Below, piece by piece: positions 43,574 to 52,460 of a stretch of 64,000 nucleotides of DNA. Below the pieces are notes generated by a model, which was not told the origin of the DNA, ran no database searches, and was given only the letters and a program-made list of their open reading frames with translations. This stretch comes from an uncultured Actinomycetes bacterium. Lineage in GTDB: Bacteria > Actinomycetota > Acidimicrobiia > Acidimicrobiales > RAAP-2. Within the stretch, counting starts at the first letter, position 1; each line of letters begins with the position of its first letter. The stretch lies in the NCBI GenBank assembly GCA_903900235.1, contig CAIUMH010000031.1, positions 1 to 64,000 on the forward strand, written 5' to 3'. Made by a program: the position numbers and the translations under genes.

Positions 43574-43666
43574 TCCTTGTCCTCACCGGCCCTTCGGGCC
43601 GGACCTCGCGTGATCGACTTCGATGCCGGGGCGCCACGCCATGGCGGCCCCTCGGTCCCGGGAAAG

Positions 43667-43691
43667 AAAAAACCGCCCACCAAGTGGACGG
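43667..43691 (-). terminator. Intrinsic terminator in the leuB 5' region (attenuator terminator candidate)
   Basis: Minus strand CCGTCCAC-TTG-GTGGGCGG-TTTTTTC: 8-bp stem with one U-G pair plus U6, about 95 nt before the leuB start. Confidence 0.75.
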
Positions 43692-43698
43692 TCAAGGC

Positions 43699-43723
43699 GG
43701 CGCGCTGGGTGACCCAACGCGCC
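43699..43723 (-). promoter_or_regulatory. Strong hairpin between the putative leader stop codon and the leuB attenuator terminator
   Basis: Minus strand GGCGCGTTGGGT-C-ACCCAGCGCGCC: near-perfect 12-nt arms. Confidence 0.65.
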
Positions 43724-43758
43724 TATCCAATAATCCCTACCCGGTTGCTATCTCGCAT
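43723..43758 (-). CDS. Candidate leader peptide MRDSNRVGIIG (Val/Ile codons GTA, ATT, ATT) for leuB-ilvE-cimA
   Basis: ATG CGA GAT AGC AAC CGG GTA GGG ATT ATT GGA TAG; 8 nt upstream is a -10-like GAGACT (43672+95.. i.e. 43767-43772) with -35 TTGACC (43790-43795), 17-bp spacer. Confidence 0.5.
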   Translation of the reverse strand: MRDSNRVGIIG

Positions 43759-43874
43759 CGAACTCAAGTCTCCCAAAGCCCTGCGGCTGGGTCAAGACGG
43801 GTCGCAAGGTGCAGAGCGACTGGTTGAGAGGCGGTACTCTTGGTCGTTCACCTTCTCGCCCCAAGGACCATGCT

Positions 43875-44354
43875 GTGACCGACGGACCCACCAAGCTGAC
43901 TCAGGAGACCTTCGACCGCCTGTCCGCTGAGCTCGAGGACCTGACCACCCGTGGCCGGCTCGACATCGCCCAAGCCATCGAGAGCGCCCGCGCCCTCGGT
44001 GACCTGTCCGAGAATGGTGACTACCACGCCGCCAAGGATTCGCAGGGGAAGATGGAGGCGCGCGTCCGCCAACTCCAAGCTCTTCTAAAGAACGCCACGA
44101 TCGTCGAGGCCGCCGGAACATCGGGAACAGTCGTCGAGGGATCGATCGTCACCCTGCGCTACGAAGGCGATAGCGAGGACGACACCCAGGACTACTTCGT
44201 GGGATCCATTGAGGAGCGCCAAGGCGATCTGCCCGTGGCATCGCCTTCAGCCCCCCTCGGAGCCGCCCTACTGGGTCAAGCCGTCGGTGACGCCGTGACC
44301 TACGAGGCCCCCGGAGGGTCGCTAACCGTCGAGATCGTGAGGATCGGATCATGA
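43875..44354 (+). CDS. greA: Transcription elongation factor GreA
   Basis: [73 protein letters not shown] start at 43875. Confidence 0.92.
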   Translation: MTDGPTKLTQETFDRLSAELEDLTTRGRLDIAQAIESARALGDLSENGDYHAAKDSQGKMEARVRQLQALLKNATIVEAAGTSGTVVEGSIVTLRYEGDSEDDTQDYFVGSIEERQGDLPVASPSAPLGAALLGQAVGDAVTYEAPGGSLTVEIVRIGS

Positions 44355-45757
44355 CTTCCCCCAAGACTCTGGCCGAGAAGATCTGGGACGCCCACGTGGT
44401 GCACCACGCGGAGGACGAGCCTGACCTGCTCTTCATCGACCTGCACCTCATCCACGAGGTGACGTCACCCCAAGCCTTTGACGGGATTCGCCTTGCTGGT
44501 CGGACTGTCCGCCACCCTGAGTTGACCCTGGCCACGGCGGACCACAATGTCCCCACTACTGACATCCACCTGCCCGTTGCCGACGAGGTCTCCGCTACAC
44601 AGCTCGAGACGTTGAACCGCAACTGTGCCGAGTTCGACATCACCTGTTACCCGATGGGCAACCTGAACCAGGGCATCGTCCACGTCATCGGCCCCGAGCA
44701 AGGCTTCACCCAGCCAGGCATGACCATCGTCTGCGGCGACAGCCACACCTCGACCCACGGTGCCTTCGGCGCGCTGGCCTACGGGATCGGCACCAGCGAG
44801 GTCGAGCACGTGCTCGCCACCCAGACGCTCCCGCAGCACAAGCCCAAGATGATGGCCATCGAAGTCGAAGGCGACCTGCCCGCCGGTGTGACCGCCAAAG
44901 ATGTGGTCCTTGCCGTCATCGGCGAGATCGGGACCGGCGGCGGGATCGGCAGCATTATCGAGTTCCGTGGCAGCGCCATCCGAGGCCTGTCGATGGAAGG
45001 CCGCATGACGGTGTGCAATATGACCATCGAAGCCGGAGCGCGGGCCGGGCTGATCGCCCCCGATGAGACCACCTTCGCCTACCTCAAGGGCAAGGATCAC
45101 GCTCCGACGGGCACGGACTGGGATGACGCTGTCGCCTACTGGTCGACCTTGCCCACGGACGACGGGGCGGTCTTCGACGAGGTCGTCACCATCGACGCCA
45201 CCACGCTCTCGCCTCACGTCACCTGGGGGACGAACCCGGCACAGGTCGCCCCGCTTGACGGCACCGTGCCTGACCCGGCATCGTTCGCCGAGGAGTCAGA
45301 TCGCGATGCCGCTGCTCGTGCGCTTGCCTACATGGACCTGACGGCCGGGACTCCGATCAAGGAGATCCCCGTGGACACGGTCTTCCTCGGTTCATGCACC
45401 AACTCGCGCATCGAGGACCTCCGGCTCGCCGCTTCGATCCTTGACGGCCGCACCGTCGCCGAAGGCATGCGGGCTCTCGTGGTCCCCGGATCGCACCGAG
45501 TCAAGGCTCAGGCCGAAGCCGAGGGCCTCGACGCGATCTTCACCGCAGCGGGCTTCGAGTGGCGCGAGCCCGGCTGCTCGATGTGCCTCGCCATGAACCC
45601 TGACTTCCTTGAGCCCGGCGAGCGGTCGGCCTCGACCTCGAACCGGAACTTTGAGGGCCGTCAGGGGCGAGGAGGGCGGACGCACCTCGTCTCCCCCGCC
45701 GTCGCTGCCGCCACCGCCATCAAGGGCCGTTTTGCCACTCCAGGAGACCTCGACTGA
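44351..45757 (+). CDS. leuC: 3-isopropylmalate dehydratase large subunit
   Basis: [86 protein letters not shown]. Confidence 0.96.
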   Translation: MTSPKTLAEKIWDAHVVHHAEDEPDLLFIDLHLIHEVTSPQAFDGIRLAGRTVRHPELTLATADHNVPTTDIHLPVADEVSATQLETLNRNCAEFDITCYPMGNLNQGIVHVIGPEQGFTQPGMTIVCGDSHTSTHGAFGALAYGIGTSEVEHVLATQTLPQHKPKMMAIEVEGDLPAGVTAKDVVLAVIGEIGTGGGIGSIIEFRGSAIRGLSMEGRMTVCNMTIEAGARAGLIAPDETTFAYLKGKDHAPTGTDWDDAVAYWSTLPTDDGAVFDEVVTIDATTLSPHVTWGTNPAQVAPLDGTVPDPASFAEESDRDAAARALAYMDLTAGTPIKEIPVDTVFLGSCTNSRIEDLRLAASILDGRTVAEGMRALVVPGSHRVKAQAEAEGLDAIFTAAGFEWREPGCSMCLAMNPDFLEPGERSASTSNRNFEGRQGRGGRTHLVSPAVAAATAIKGRFATPGDLD

Positions 45758-46350
45758 TGAACCCGATCACCATCATCACCGGCACTGCTGTCCCGCTCGA
45801 CCGCTCCGATGTCGACACCGACCAGATCATCCCGTCAGACTGGCTCAAGCGAGTCGAGCGCACCGGATTCGGAGCAGGGTTGTTCTCAGAGTGGCGAGAT
45901 GATCGTGACTTCGTGCTGAACCATGAGAAGCACCAGCACGCCAACATCCTGGTCGCCGGGCCGAACTTCGGCACCGGCTCCTCGCGCGAGCACGCCGTCT
46001 GGGCGTTGACTGATTACGGCTTCGAGGCCGTCATCTCACCACGCTTCGCCGACATCTTCCGCAACAACGCCACCAAGCAGGGGCTCTTGCCCGTCCAGGT
46101 CTCCCCTGAGGTCGGCCGAGCGCTCATGGATGCGGTCCACGCCGACCACGAGCTCGAGATCACCATCGATGTGGCCCGCGGCACGCTCGAGGCGCCCGCC
46201 ATCGGACTCGAGACCACGTTCCCCCTCGACGAGTTCACTCGCGAGCGGATCCTCAACGGCTGGGATGACATCGGCCTCAGCCTCCGTCACGAAGACGAGA
46301 TCGTCGCCTATGAGTCGACTCGCCCCGCGTTCAAGCCCTCCACTCGTTGA
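45757..46350 (+). CDS. leuD: 3-isopropylmalate dehydratase small subunit
   Basis: GTAVPLDRSDVDTDQIIPSDWLKRVERTGFG, LVAGPNFGTGSSREHAVWAL, ISPRFADIFRNNATKQGLL. Confidence 0.96.
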   Translation: MNPITIITGTAVPLDRSDVDTDQIIPSDWLKRVERTGFGAGLFSEWRDDRDFVLNHEKHQHANILVAGPNFGTGSSREHAVWALTDYGFEAVISPRFADIFRNNATKQGLLPVQVSPEVGRALMDAVHADHELEITIDVARGTLEAPAIGLETTFPLDEFTRERILNGWDDIGLSLRHEDEIVAYESTRPAFKPSTR

Positions 46351-46353
46351 CCG

Positions 46354-46803
46354 TCACCCGTCGGAGTCGACTCGGTACTTGATCCACCCGGTGTGCGCCC
46401 GAGCACCTTGGCGCTCGTAGAGCTCGATCGCCCCTTGGTTCCAGTCGAGGACCTCCCACTCCACCCGGCCCGGACTGCGGCGTCGCAGCTCGTCGAGCAG
46501 AGCGGTGGCCACGCCGCGTCGGCGGAACACCGGGTCGACGATGAGGTCCTCTAGCCAGATGCCCCGTCGGCCGAGGAACGTAGAAAAGGTCCAGACGTAG
46601 AGCGCCATGCCGGCGACCTGGCCGTCGACCTCGGCCAAGATGACGCAGGCCTTCGGGTCCGCACTGGCCAGTTCTTCCGCCATGCTCGCCGGCGTGATGT
46701 CCACGAGGTCGGCCATCTCCTCGAATTCGGCCAGTTGCCCGATGAGGTCGCAGATCACCTCGGCGTCGTCCACCGTGGCGTCCCGATACGTCGGGGTGCT
46801 CAT
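46354..46803 (-). CDS. GNAT family N-acetyltransferase
   Basis: YRDATVDDAEVICDLIGQLAEFE, GIWLEDLIVDPVFRRRGVATALLDELRRRSPGRVEWEVLDWNQGAIELYERQGA. Confidence 0.92.
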   Translation of the reverse strand: MSTPTYRDATVDDAEVICDLIGQLAEFEEMADLVDITPASMAEELASADPKACVILAEVDGQVAGMALYVWTFSTFLGRRGIWLEDLIVDPVFRRRGVATALLDELRRRSPGRVEWEVLDWNQGAIELYERQGARAHTGWIKYRVDSDG

Positions 46804-48479
46804 GGCATCCGGTTGGCCACAGAGATGATCGCTCGAAGCGACGCGTCGAGGATGCTCGAGTCCATGCCGACACCCCAGTTCCGACTGCCGTCGGGCAGCT
46901 CTGCCTCGACATACGCCACCGCTGAGGCCGTTGATCCTGAGGTCAGGGCGTGCTGGGAGTAGTCCGTCACCTCGAGCTGTATCCCGAGCGAGGTACGCAG
47001 GCCATCGAGGATGGCGTCGATCGGGCCATTGCCTGATCCGGTCACCGTCAAGTGCTCGCCGGCCATGGTCAGCTGGGCAACCACCGAGGTGCGGCCATTT
47101 GAGGTGGCCACCTCAGAGGAGAGCAGGCGCAATCGGGGCTCATCGGGGATGTAGGTATCGGTAAAGAGGTCCCACAGGGCATCCGGTGTGATCTCGGTTC
47201 CCGAGGCCTCGGTGGTGCGCTGGACGATGGCCGAGAACTCCACCTGAAGGCGCCTCGGGAGATCGAGCCCGTGCTCTGTGTCCATGAGATACGCCACCCC
47301 GCCCTTGCCAGATTGGCTGTTGACGCGGACGATCGCCTCATACGTTCGACCGATGTGCTTGGAATCCACAGGGAGGTAGGGCACCTCCCACACGTCGTAG
47401 TTCTCGCCGATGGCTGACATGCCCTTCTTGATGGCGTCCTGGTGACTGCCCGAGAATGCAGTGAAGACGAGATCGCCGGCATAGGGGTGCCGTGGGTGGA
47501 TTGGCAAGCGCGTGGCGTACTCCGAGATGTGCCGGACCTTCTCGATGTCGGTGATCTTGAGCTGCGGGTCGACACCCTGAGAGAACAGGTTCAGGGCCAT
47601 CGTGATGATGTCGACATTCCCCGTCCGCTCGCCATTGCCGAAGAGGGTCCCTTCGACGCGGTCGGCCCCCGCGAGCAGACCGAGCTCTCCGGCGGCCACG
47701 CCAGTCCCCCGGTCATTGTGGGGGTGGAGGCTGATGATGACCGAGTCACGGTCCTTGATGGTGCGGCCGAACCACTCGATGACGTCGGCATAGAGGTTCG
47801 GCGTGTAGTGCTCGACAGTGCCCGGCAAGTTCAAGATGATCGGCCGCTCCGGCGTGGGCTCGATCACATCCATGACCGCCTCGCAGATCTCAATGGCATA
47901 GTCCGGCTCGGTACCAGTGAAGCTCTCGGGTGAGTATTCGTAAAGGATCTCGGTGTCGGGGATCGTCATTTCGAGCTCTCGGCACAATGCCGCGGCCGCC
48001 GTGGCGATATCGATGATTCCCTGGCGCTCGAGACCAAAGACCACGCGACGCTGCAGCGTCGAGGTCGAGTTGTAGAAGTGGACGATGGCTCGCTTGGCGC
48101 CGCGAAGCGCCTCGTAGGTCTTGCGGATCAGGTCTTCGCGGCATTGGACGAGCACCTGGATGGTCACGTCATCAGGGATGAGTCCGTCCTCGATGATGGT
48201 CCGCACGAAGGCCAGATCGGTCTCGGACGCCGAGGGGAACCCGACCTCGATCTCTTTGAATCCGAGTTCGACGAGCAGATCGAACATGGCCATCTTGCGC
48301 TTGGAGTCCATGGGGTCGATGAGGGCCTGGTTGCCGTCGCGGAGATCTACGCTGCACCAGGTTGGTGCCCCCTCGAGGACACGCGATGGCCAGGTGCGAT
48401 CATCCAGTGAAAGTGGGACGATCGGCTGATAGCGCTCATGGGCCATCGTTCCGGTGATCTGTCTGTTCTCTCGTGTCAT
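46800..48479 (-). CDS. leuA: 2-isopropylmalate synthase
   Basis: PIVPLSLDDRTWPSRVLEGAPTWCSVDLRDGNQALIDPMDSKRKMAMFDLLVELGFKEIEVGFPSASETD; ATG 48479 downstream of the attenuator. Confidence 0.95.
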   Translation of the reverse strand: MTRENRQITGTMAHERYQPIVPLSLDDRTWPSRVLEGAPTWCSVDLRDGNQALIDPMDSKRKMAMFDLLVELGFKEIEVGFPSASETDLAFVRTIIEDGLIPDDVTIQVLVQCREDLIRKTYEALRGAKRAIVHFYNSTSTLQRRVVFGLERQGIIDIATAAAALCRELEMTIPDTEILYEYSPESFTGTEPDYAIEICEAVMDVIEPTPERPIILNLPGTVEHYTPNLYADVIEWFGRTIKDRDSVIISLHPHNDRGTGVAAGELGLLAGADRVEGTLFGNGERTGNVDIITMALNLFSQGVDPQLKITDIEKVRHISEYATRLPIHPRHPYAGDLVFTAFSGSHQDAIKKGMSAIGENYDVWEVPYLPVDSKHIGRTYEAIVRVNSQSGKGGVAYLMDTEHGLDLPRRLQVEFSAIVQRTTEASGTEITPDALWDLFTDTYIPDEPRLRLLSSEVATSNGRTSVVAQLTMAGEHLTVTGSGNGPIDAILDGLRTSLGIQLEVTDYSQHALTSGSTASAVAYVEAELPDGSRNWGVGMDSSILDASLRAIISVANRMP

Positions 48480-48540
48480 GGTTCGCTTCCCTTGTCGCCC
48501 CAAGCTTTCCTTCGGATCGCACCACCGGCGTCGTCCCATG

Positions 48541-48573
48541 AAAAAACCTCCCGGCCCGAGGGCGCAGGAGGTT
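48541..48573 (-). terminator. Intrinsic terminator in the leuA 5' leader (attenuator terminator)
   Basis: Minus strand AACCTCC-...-GGGAGGTTTTTT ahead of leuA; preceded by the separate hairpin GAGCGC-CACAAA-GCGCTC at 48581-48598. Confidence 0.78.
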
Positions 48574-48602
48574 TACGGACGAGCGCTTTGTGGCGCTCGC
48601 CT

Positions 48603-48635
48603 CTAGAGAAGCAGGAGGACGTTTGTGGTGGTCAC
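48603..48635 (-). CDS. Leu-rich leader peptide MTTTNVLLLL of the leuA attenuator
   Basis: GTG ACC ACC ACA AAC GTC CTC CTG CTT CTC TAG; four consecutive Leu codons then stop. Upstream -10 TAGCAT (48644-48649) and -35 TTGACT (48666-48671), 16-bp spacer, imply a leaderless start. Confidence 0.78.
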   Translation of the reverse strand: MTTTNVLLLL

Positions 48636-48643
48636 TATCCACA

Positions 48644-48671
48644 ATGCTAGCGGCTGCTCGCCACGAGTCAA
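48644..48671 (-). promoter_or_regulatory. Putative leuA leader promoter
   Basis: TTGACT-N16-TAGCAT on the minus strand, 8 nt upstream of the leader GTG. Confidence 0.6.
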
Positions 48672-48683
48672 CCCCGGGGTACG

Positions 48684-48863
48684 ATGCGCAGTGTGAAGCG
48701 CACCATCTGGCTCCTGCTCCTCCTCGCGATTATCGCTGCCATAGCCATCGTGACGGTCCGCCTGCGATCGAGCCGCGCCGGCTCGAGCCAGCTCGGGGGC
48801 AGCGCCGAGCTCCCGGGCAGCCTCGACACCTGGCCAGAGGTCCCGCGCAAGCAGGTCGCCTGA
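48684..48863 (+). CDS. Small single-TM protein (59 aa), below the ORF-track cutoff
   Basis: MRSVKRTIWLLLLLAIIAAIAIVTVRLRSSRAGSSQLGGSAELPGSLDTWPEVPRKQVA; TM plus basic flank; divergent from the leuA leader. Confidence 0.6.
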   Translation: MRSVKRTIWLLLLLAIIAAIAIVTVRLRSSRAGSSQLGGSAELPGSLDTWPEVPRKQVA

Positions 48864-48954
48864 TCTCAATTCGGGACCGCTCCTCGGTGACATGCCGGCG
48901 AGGTCCTTCTAGGGCCCGGTCCTAGCCATGAGAGCGACGGCGCAGAGTAGGCAA

Positions 48955-49356
48955 CTAGTCCGTTCCGCCCGGGGCGGCCGTTGGTAGCCCACAGGCGGAT
49001 GCGGCGTCATTGAGACGCACGTCGTAGGCGACGAAGGCGTCGATCGCTTCCCTGATGGACAGCGCACTCGCCAGGTGCAGCGCGTCGAGGCTGGGGAGGG
49101 TCGCTCCCTCGAGTTCGGCTGCCATATCCACAACCACGCCACTGAGCGGGATGAGGTCGAGGCTGGAGAGAAGCAGCCGAGCGGTCAAAAGCGCTGAGGG
49201 GGCGCTTCGACGGCAGGCCCTGATCACCTCCACCCGTGCCAGCTCGCTGCTCGATACCGGGATACCCGAGCGATCGGTCAGCCACATGCCGAGGGCCGCG
49301 GTCTCTGGCTCATCCACGATGAGCTTGAGTAATGCCGAGGAGTCGAGATAGATCAC
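48955..49356 (-). CDS. vapC: PIN-domain toxin (VapC family)
   Basis: MIYLDSSALLKLIVDEPET, SSELARVEVIRA, LPSLDALHLASAL, FVAYDVRLNDAA; overlaps the upstream antitoxin by 4 bp. Confidence 0.9.
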   Translation of the reverse strand: MIYLDSSALLKLIVDEPETAALGMWLTDRSGIPVSSSELARVEVIRACRRSAPSALLTARLLLSSLDLIPLSGVVVDMAAELEGATLPSLDALHLASALSIREAIDAFVAYDVRLNDAASACGLPTAAPGGTD

Positions 49357-49628
49357 AGCCGCTCGTGGCGGAGCTCCTCGAGGGCGACATTGGTCGGGTC
49401 CCCCTCGGGGGCGATGGCCATCGGGACGCGGAACTGGTGCGTCGCAGGGAGCATCTGACCTTGTCCGATCAGCACCTCCCTCAGGGCCATCGGTGGCGTC
49501 GGTGGCCCGAGGAGCGCAACCAACTTGCCTCGTTCCGTGACCTCAATGGTCTGGCCTTCTTTGACCGCATCGAGGTAGCGACTTGCATGCTGCCGCAACT
49601 CCCGAACGCCGATCCGCTCCATCTCCAC
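49353..49628 (-). CDS. vapB: Phd/YefM-type antitoxin paired with VapC
   Basis: MEMERIGVRELRQHASRYLDAVKEGQTIEVTERGKLVALLGPP. Confidence 0.88.
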   Translation of the reverse strand: MEMERIGVRELRQHASRYLDAVKEGQTIEVTERGKLVALLGPPTPPMALREVLIGQGQMLPATHQFRVPMAIAPEGDPTNVALEELRHERL

Positions 49629-49801
49629 ATTGTGGCATCCAACATGCTACAAAAGGTCGGCGTGACGCACTGCTCGTGAGTGCCGAACACCTGGCCTGCT
49701 CTTTCGTGAGACAAGCCGGGCCGCGAGCGAACTGACGATGAGGTTCGCCAACGATTCGTGTTCGAGTGGGGTTGCTCTGGACGACCCCGGATCGCAGCAG
49801 A

Positions 49802-50215
49802 TTAGGAAGAACGAACGACAGTCCGGATGTTGAGCTGGCCCTTGAGGCCAGCGGTGCGATGGCGCTCGATGGCGGCCCACTCGGGCGACATCATCATCTC
49901 AATGAAGGCGGCCTTCGACGGATACTCGGCGAGAGCTACCACGTCCCACATCTCCTCGACCTCACCCACGATCAAACCGGTCACATCACCGTCGTAGACG
50001 ATGCGCCCGCCGCCGGCTTCAACGAGACGGCTTACGGCCTCGCCGTAGATCTCATATGCCTCGCGGCCGGTGATGTCGATAGAGGGATCGTCCTCGTAGA
50101 CGGCCTTATCCCGAAACTTAAGCAGGTTGACCATGACATAGGGCCCATCATCGCCGGTGGCGAAGAACTCCTCGAACTGCTCCTTGGGCGGGTAGAGGGC
50201 GTGAGTGACTTCCAT
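49802..50215 (-). CDS. DUF1330 / dimeric alpha-beta barrel domain protein
   Basis: PYVMVNLLKFRDKAVYEDDPSIDITGREAYEIYGEAVSRLVEAGGGRIVYDGDV...WDVVALAEYPSKAAFIEMM. Confidence 0.82.
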   Translation of the reverse strand: MEVTHALYPPKEQFEEFFATGDDGPYVMVNLLKFRDKAVYEDDPSIDITGREAYEIYGEAVSRLVEAGGGRIVYDGDVTGLIVGEVEEMWDVVALAEYPSKAAFIEMMMSPEWAAIERHRTAGLKGQLNIRTVVRSS

Positions 50216-50560
50216 GGTGGCTCCCGTGTGGTCGACGTGATGAATCTCTATCCCTCCACATGAATGTGTCGGGTTCGATGACAGAATATCCCGCGGAGGG
50301 TTACCGCTGGTCGCACCTGGCTCTCGACGCGTTCGTCGGGGCGACCATCGTCAATGACCGGCATCCAACACCCTTGAGTTTCGGGGTCGGCATGCGCATG
50401 ACGGGCTGAGCGCAAAGGGCACCGAGGAGACCGATCTCCCGAGACCAGTGGCCCGGCGCAACGGCACGATGAGGTTGCCTCCAAACCGTGGACATGGCGT
50501 ATGCGGCGATGGTGACCTGATTCACCGCTCGTTCGCTAGCGACAGGGCCGTCCTTGCCGC

Positions 50561-50588
50561 ACGTCGAACGTCGAACGTCGAACGTCGA
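50561..50588. repeat. 7-bp tandem repeat (ACGTCGA)x4 in intergenic DNA
   Basis: acgtcgaacgtcgaacgtcgaacgtcga read directly. Confidence 0.9.
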
Positions 50589-50832
50589 CGATCGTCTCCA
50601 CAGATTGTCGAACCTCTGGGCCGTTGGTCAGTCCCCGAAGATCGGCCGTCGCAACAGGATGGACCGATTGGTCGAGGTCACCGATGCCCCTGCGAGCGGC
50701 TGCTCCGTGCATCGAGACCGTTCTCCCGATCAGGTGGTCTTGATCATCCCCCGTCTCAGGAGATTGGCGTCAAGATGGCTCCGCCTCACCCAGGCGTGTC
50801 GACGTCGATCGCGGTGGACACCCCTGGACCAT

Positions 50833-52404
50833 TCAGAGATTGATGCGGTGCAAGTCGAAGATGCCGTCATTGGCTGCCAGGGCGTCGGCGACGGCGGTCG
50901 GTACATCCTGATCGGTGGCGAGGACCATGAGTGCTGTGGGTCCCCCATGGCTCGGTCCGACCGCCATCGAAGAGATCGAGATGCCGGCCGCACCGAGGTG
51001 CTGGCCGACCACGCCGATCATGCCGGGACGGTCATCGTTGCGGACCACGAGCATGTGGGCGGACGGCGGGACCTCGACCGAGTGGTCGTCCACGCTGACC
51101 ACCCGGGGCTCCACGCGGGTGCCGATGCCGGCCAAGGTGCCCGACACACTGTGGCCGCCGGCGGAGACCGTGATCAGGTTGACGTACTCGTGGCTCGTCA
51201 CCGACGAGGACTCCTCGATCTCGAGACCGCGTTCGGCGGCCAGCGCCGGAGCGTTCACATAGGAGACCGCATCGTCGCTGGTTGCCCCGAAGAGGCCCTT
51301 CAGCACCGACAGCGTCAGGATCTTGGTGCCCGATCCGGCGATCTCACCGTTGTAGGTGATCTCGAGGTTGCTGGCCTGACCGTCGACGAGGCCACCCAAG
51401 AACCGGCCGAGCTGCTCGGCGAGGCCCATGAAGGGCCGCACGACCTCGGAGACCTCTCCGGCCGCCACATTGACGGCGAAGGGGACGAAGTCGCCGGCGA
51501 GGGCGAGCTGGACCTGCTCGGCGATCGTGGCGCCGGCCTTGTCCTGGGCCTCGGCTGTCGAGGCCCCGAGGTGCGGGGCGACCACGACGCTGTCGAGGCC
51601 GAAGAGCGGCGACTCGGTGGTGGGCTCCTTCTCGAACACGTCGAGGCCCGCTCCCTGCACGTGACCGGCCTTGATGGCGTCAGCGAGGTCGGCCTCGACG
51701 ACGATGCCGCCTCGGGCGGTGTTGATGATGCGGATGCCCGGCTTTGCCTTGGCCATCATTGCGGCGTCGATCAGGCCCACCGTCTCCGCGTTCTTGGGCA
51801 GGTGGATCGAAATGAAGTCCGAGCAGCCCATGACGTCTTCGAGGCTCATCAACTCCACGCTCATGTGACGGGCTCGGTCCTCGGAGACAAAGGGGTCATA
51901 GGCGACGAGGCGCATGCCGAAGGCCAAGGCGCGCTGAGCGAACAGGGCCCCTACGCGGCCGAGACCAATGACACCCATGGTCTTGCCATAGAGCTCGACG
52001 CCCTCCCACTTGGAGCGTTCCCACTTGCCATTGACAAGGGCCACGTGGGCTTGCGGCACATTGCGCGCTTGGGCCAGCAGCAGGGCGACGGCCTGTTCAG
52101 CAGCTGAGATGATGTTGGACTGCGGGGCGTTGACCACCATGACGCCGAGCTCGGTGGCCCGGGCCACGTCAACATTGTCGAGGCCAATGCCGGCGCGACC
52201 GACGACGACCAGGTCCGTCCCTGCCTCGAGGACCTCGGCGGTCACCGTGGTGGCCGAGCGGATAATGAGAGCGTGAGCGCCGACGATGGCCCCGAGGAGC
52301 TCCTCAGGGCTCAGACCCAGTTGCACGTCGACCTCATGGCCGGCAGCTGCCAGCTCATCGAGGCCCGGCTGGGCGATCTTCTCGGTAACGAGGACTCGTG
52401 CCAC
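50833..52404 (-). CDS. serA: D-3-phosphoglycerate dehydrogenase
   Basis: GRAGIGLDNVDVARATELGVMVVNAPQSN, GVIGLGRVGALFAQRALAFGMRLVAYDPF, NTARGGIVVEADLADAI and a C-terminal ACT domain. Confidence 0.96.
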   Translation of the reverse strand: MARVLVTEKIAQPGLDELAAAGHEVDVQLGLSPEELLGAIVGAHALIIRSATTVTAEVLEAGTDLVVVGRAGIGLDNVDVARATELGVMVVNAPQSNIISAAEQAVALLLAQARNVPQAHVALVNGKWERSKWEGVELYGKTMGVIGLGRVGALFAQRALAFGMRLVAYDPFVSEDRARHMSVELMSLEDVMGCSDFISIHLPKNAETVGLIDAAMMAKAKPGIRIINTARGGIVVEADLADAIKAGHVQGAGLDVFEKEPTTESPLFGLDSVVVAPHLGASTAEAQDKAGATIAEQVQLALAGDFVPFAVNVAAGEVSEVVRPFMGLAEQLGRFLGGLVDGQASNLEITYNGEIAGSGTKILTLSVLKGLFGATSDDAVSYVNAPALAAERGLEIEESSSVTSHEYVNLITVSAGGHSVSGTLAGIGTRVEPRVVSVDDHSVEVPPSAHMLVVRNDDRPGMIGVVGQHLGAAGISISSMAVGPSHGGPTALMVLATDQDVPTAVADALAANDGIFDLHRINL

Positions 52405-52460
52405 GTTGCTCCTTGGTTCAGTGTGTGTTTGGGGGGGGATACTGCAGACGTACGAATGGG

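Noticed and set aside
43586-43602. CCGGCCC-TTC-GGGCCGG hairpin before leuB as a further terminator
   Set aside because: Perfect stem but no U-tract, and it lies next to the leuB RBS; not enough to assign a function.
50554-52107. 517-aa + strand ORF
   Set aside because: Antisense shadow of serA; composition (GD/HR-rich, repetitive) typical of reverse frames in high-GC coding DNA.
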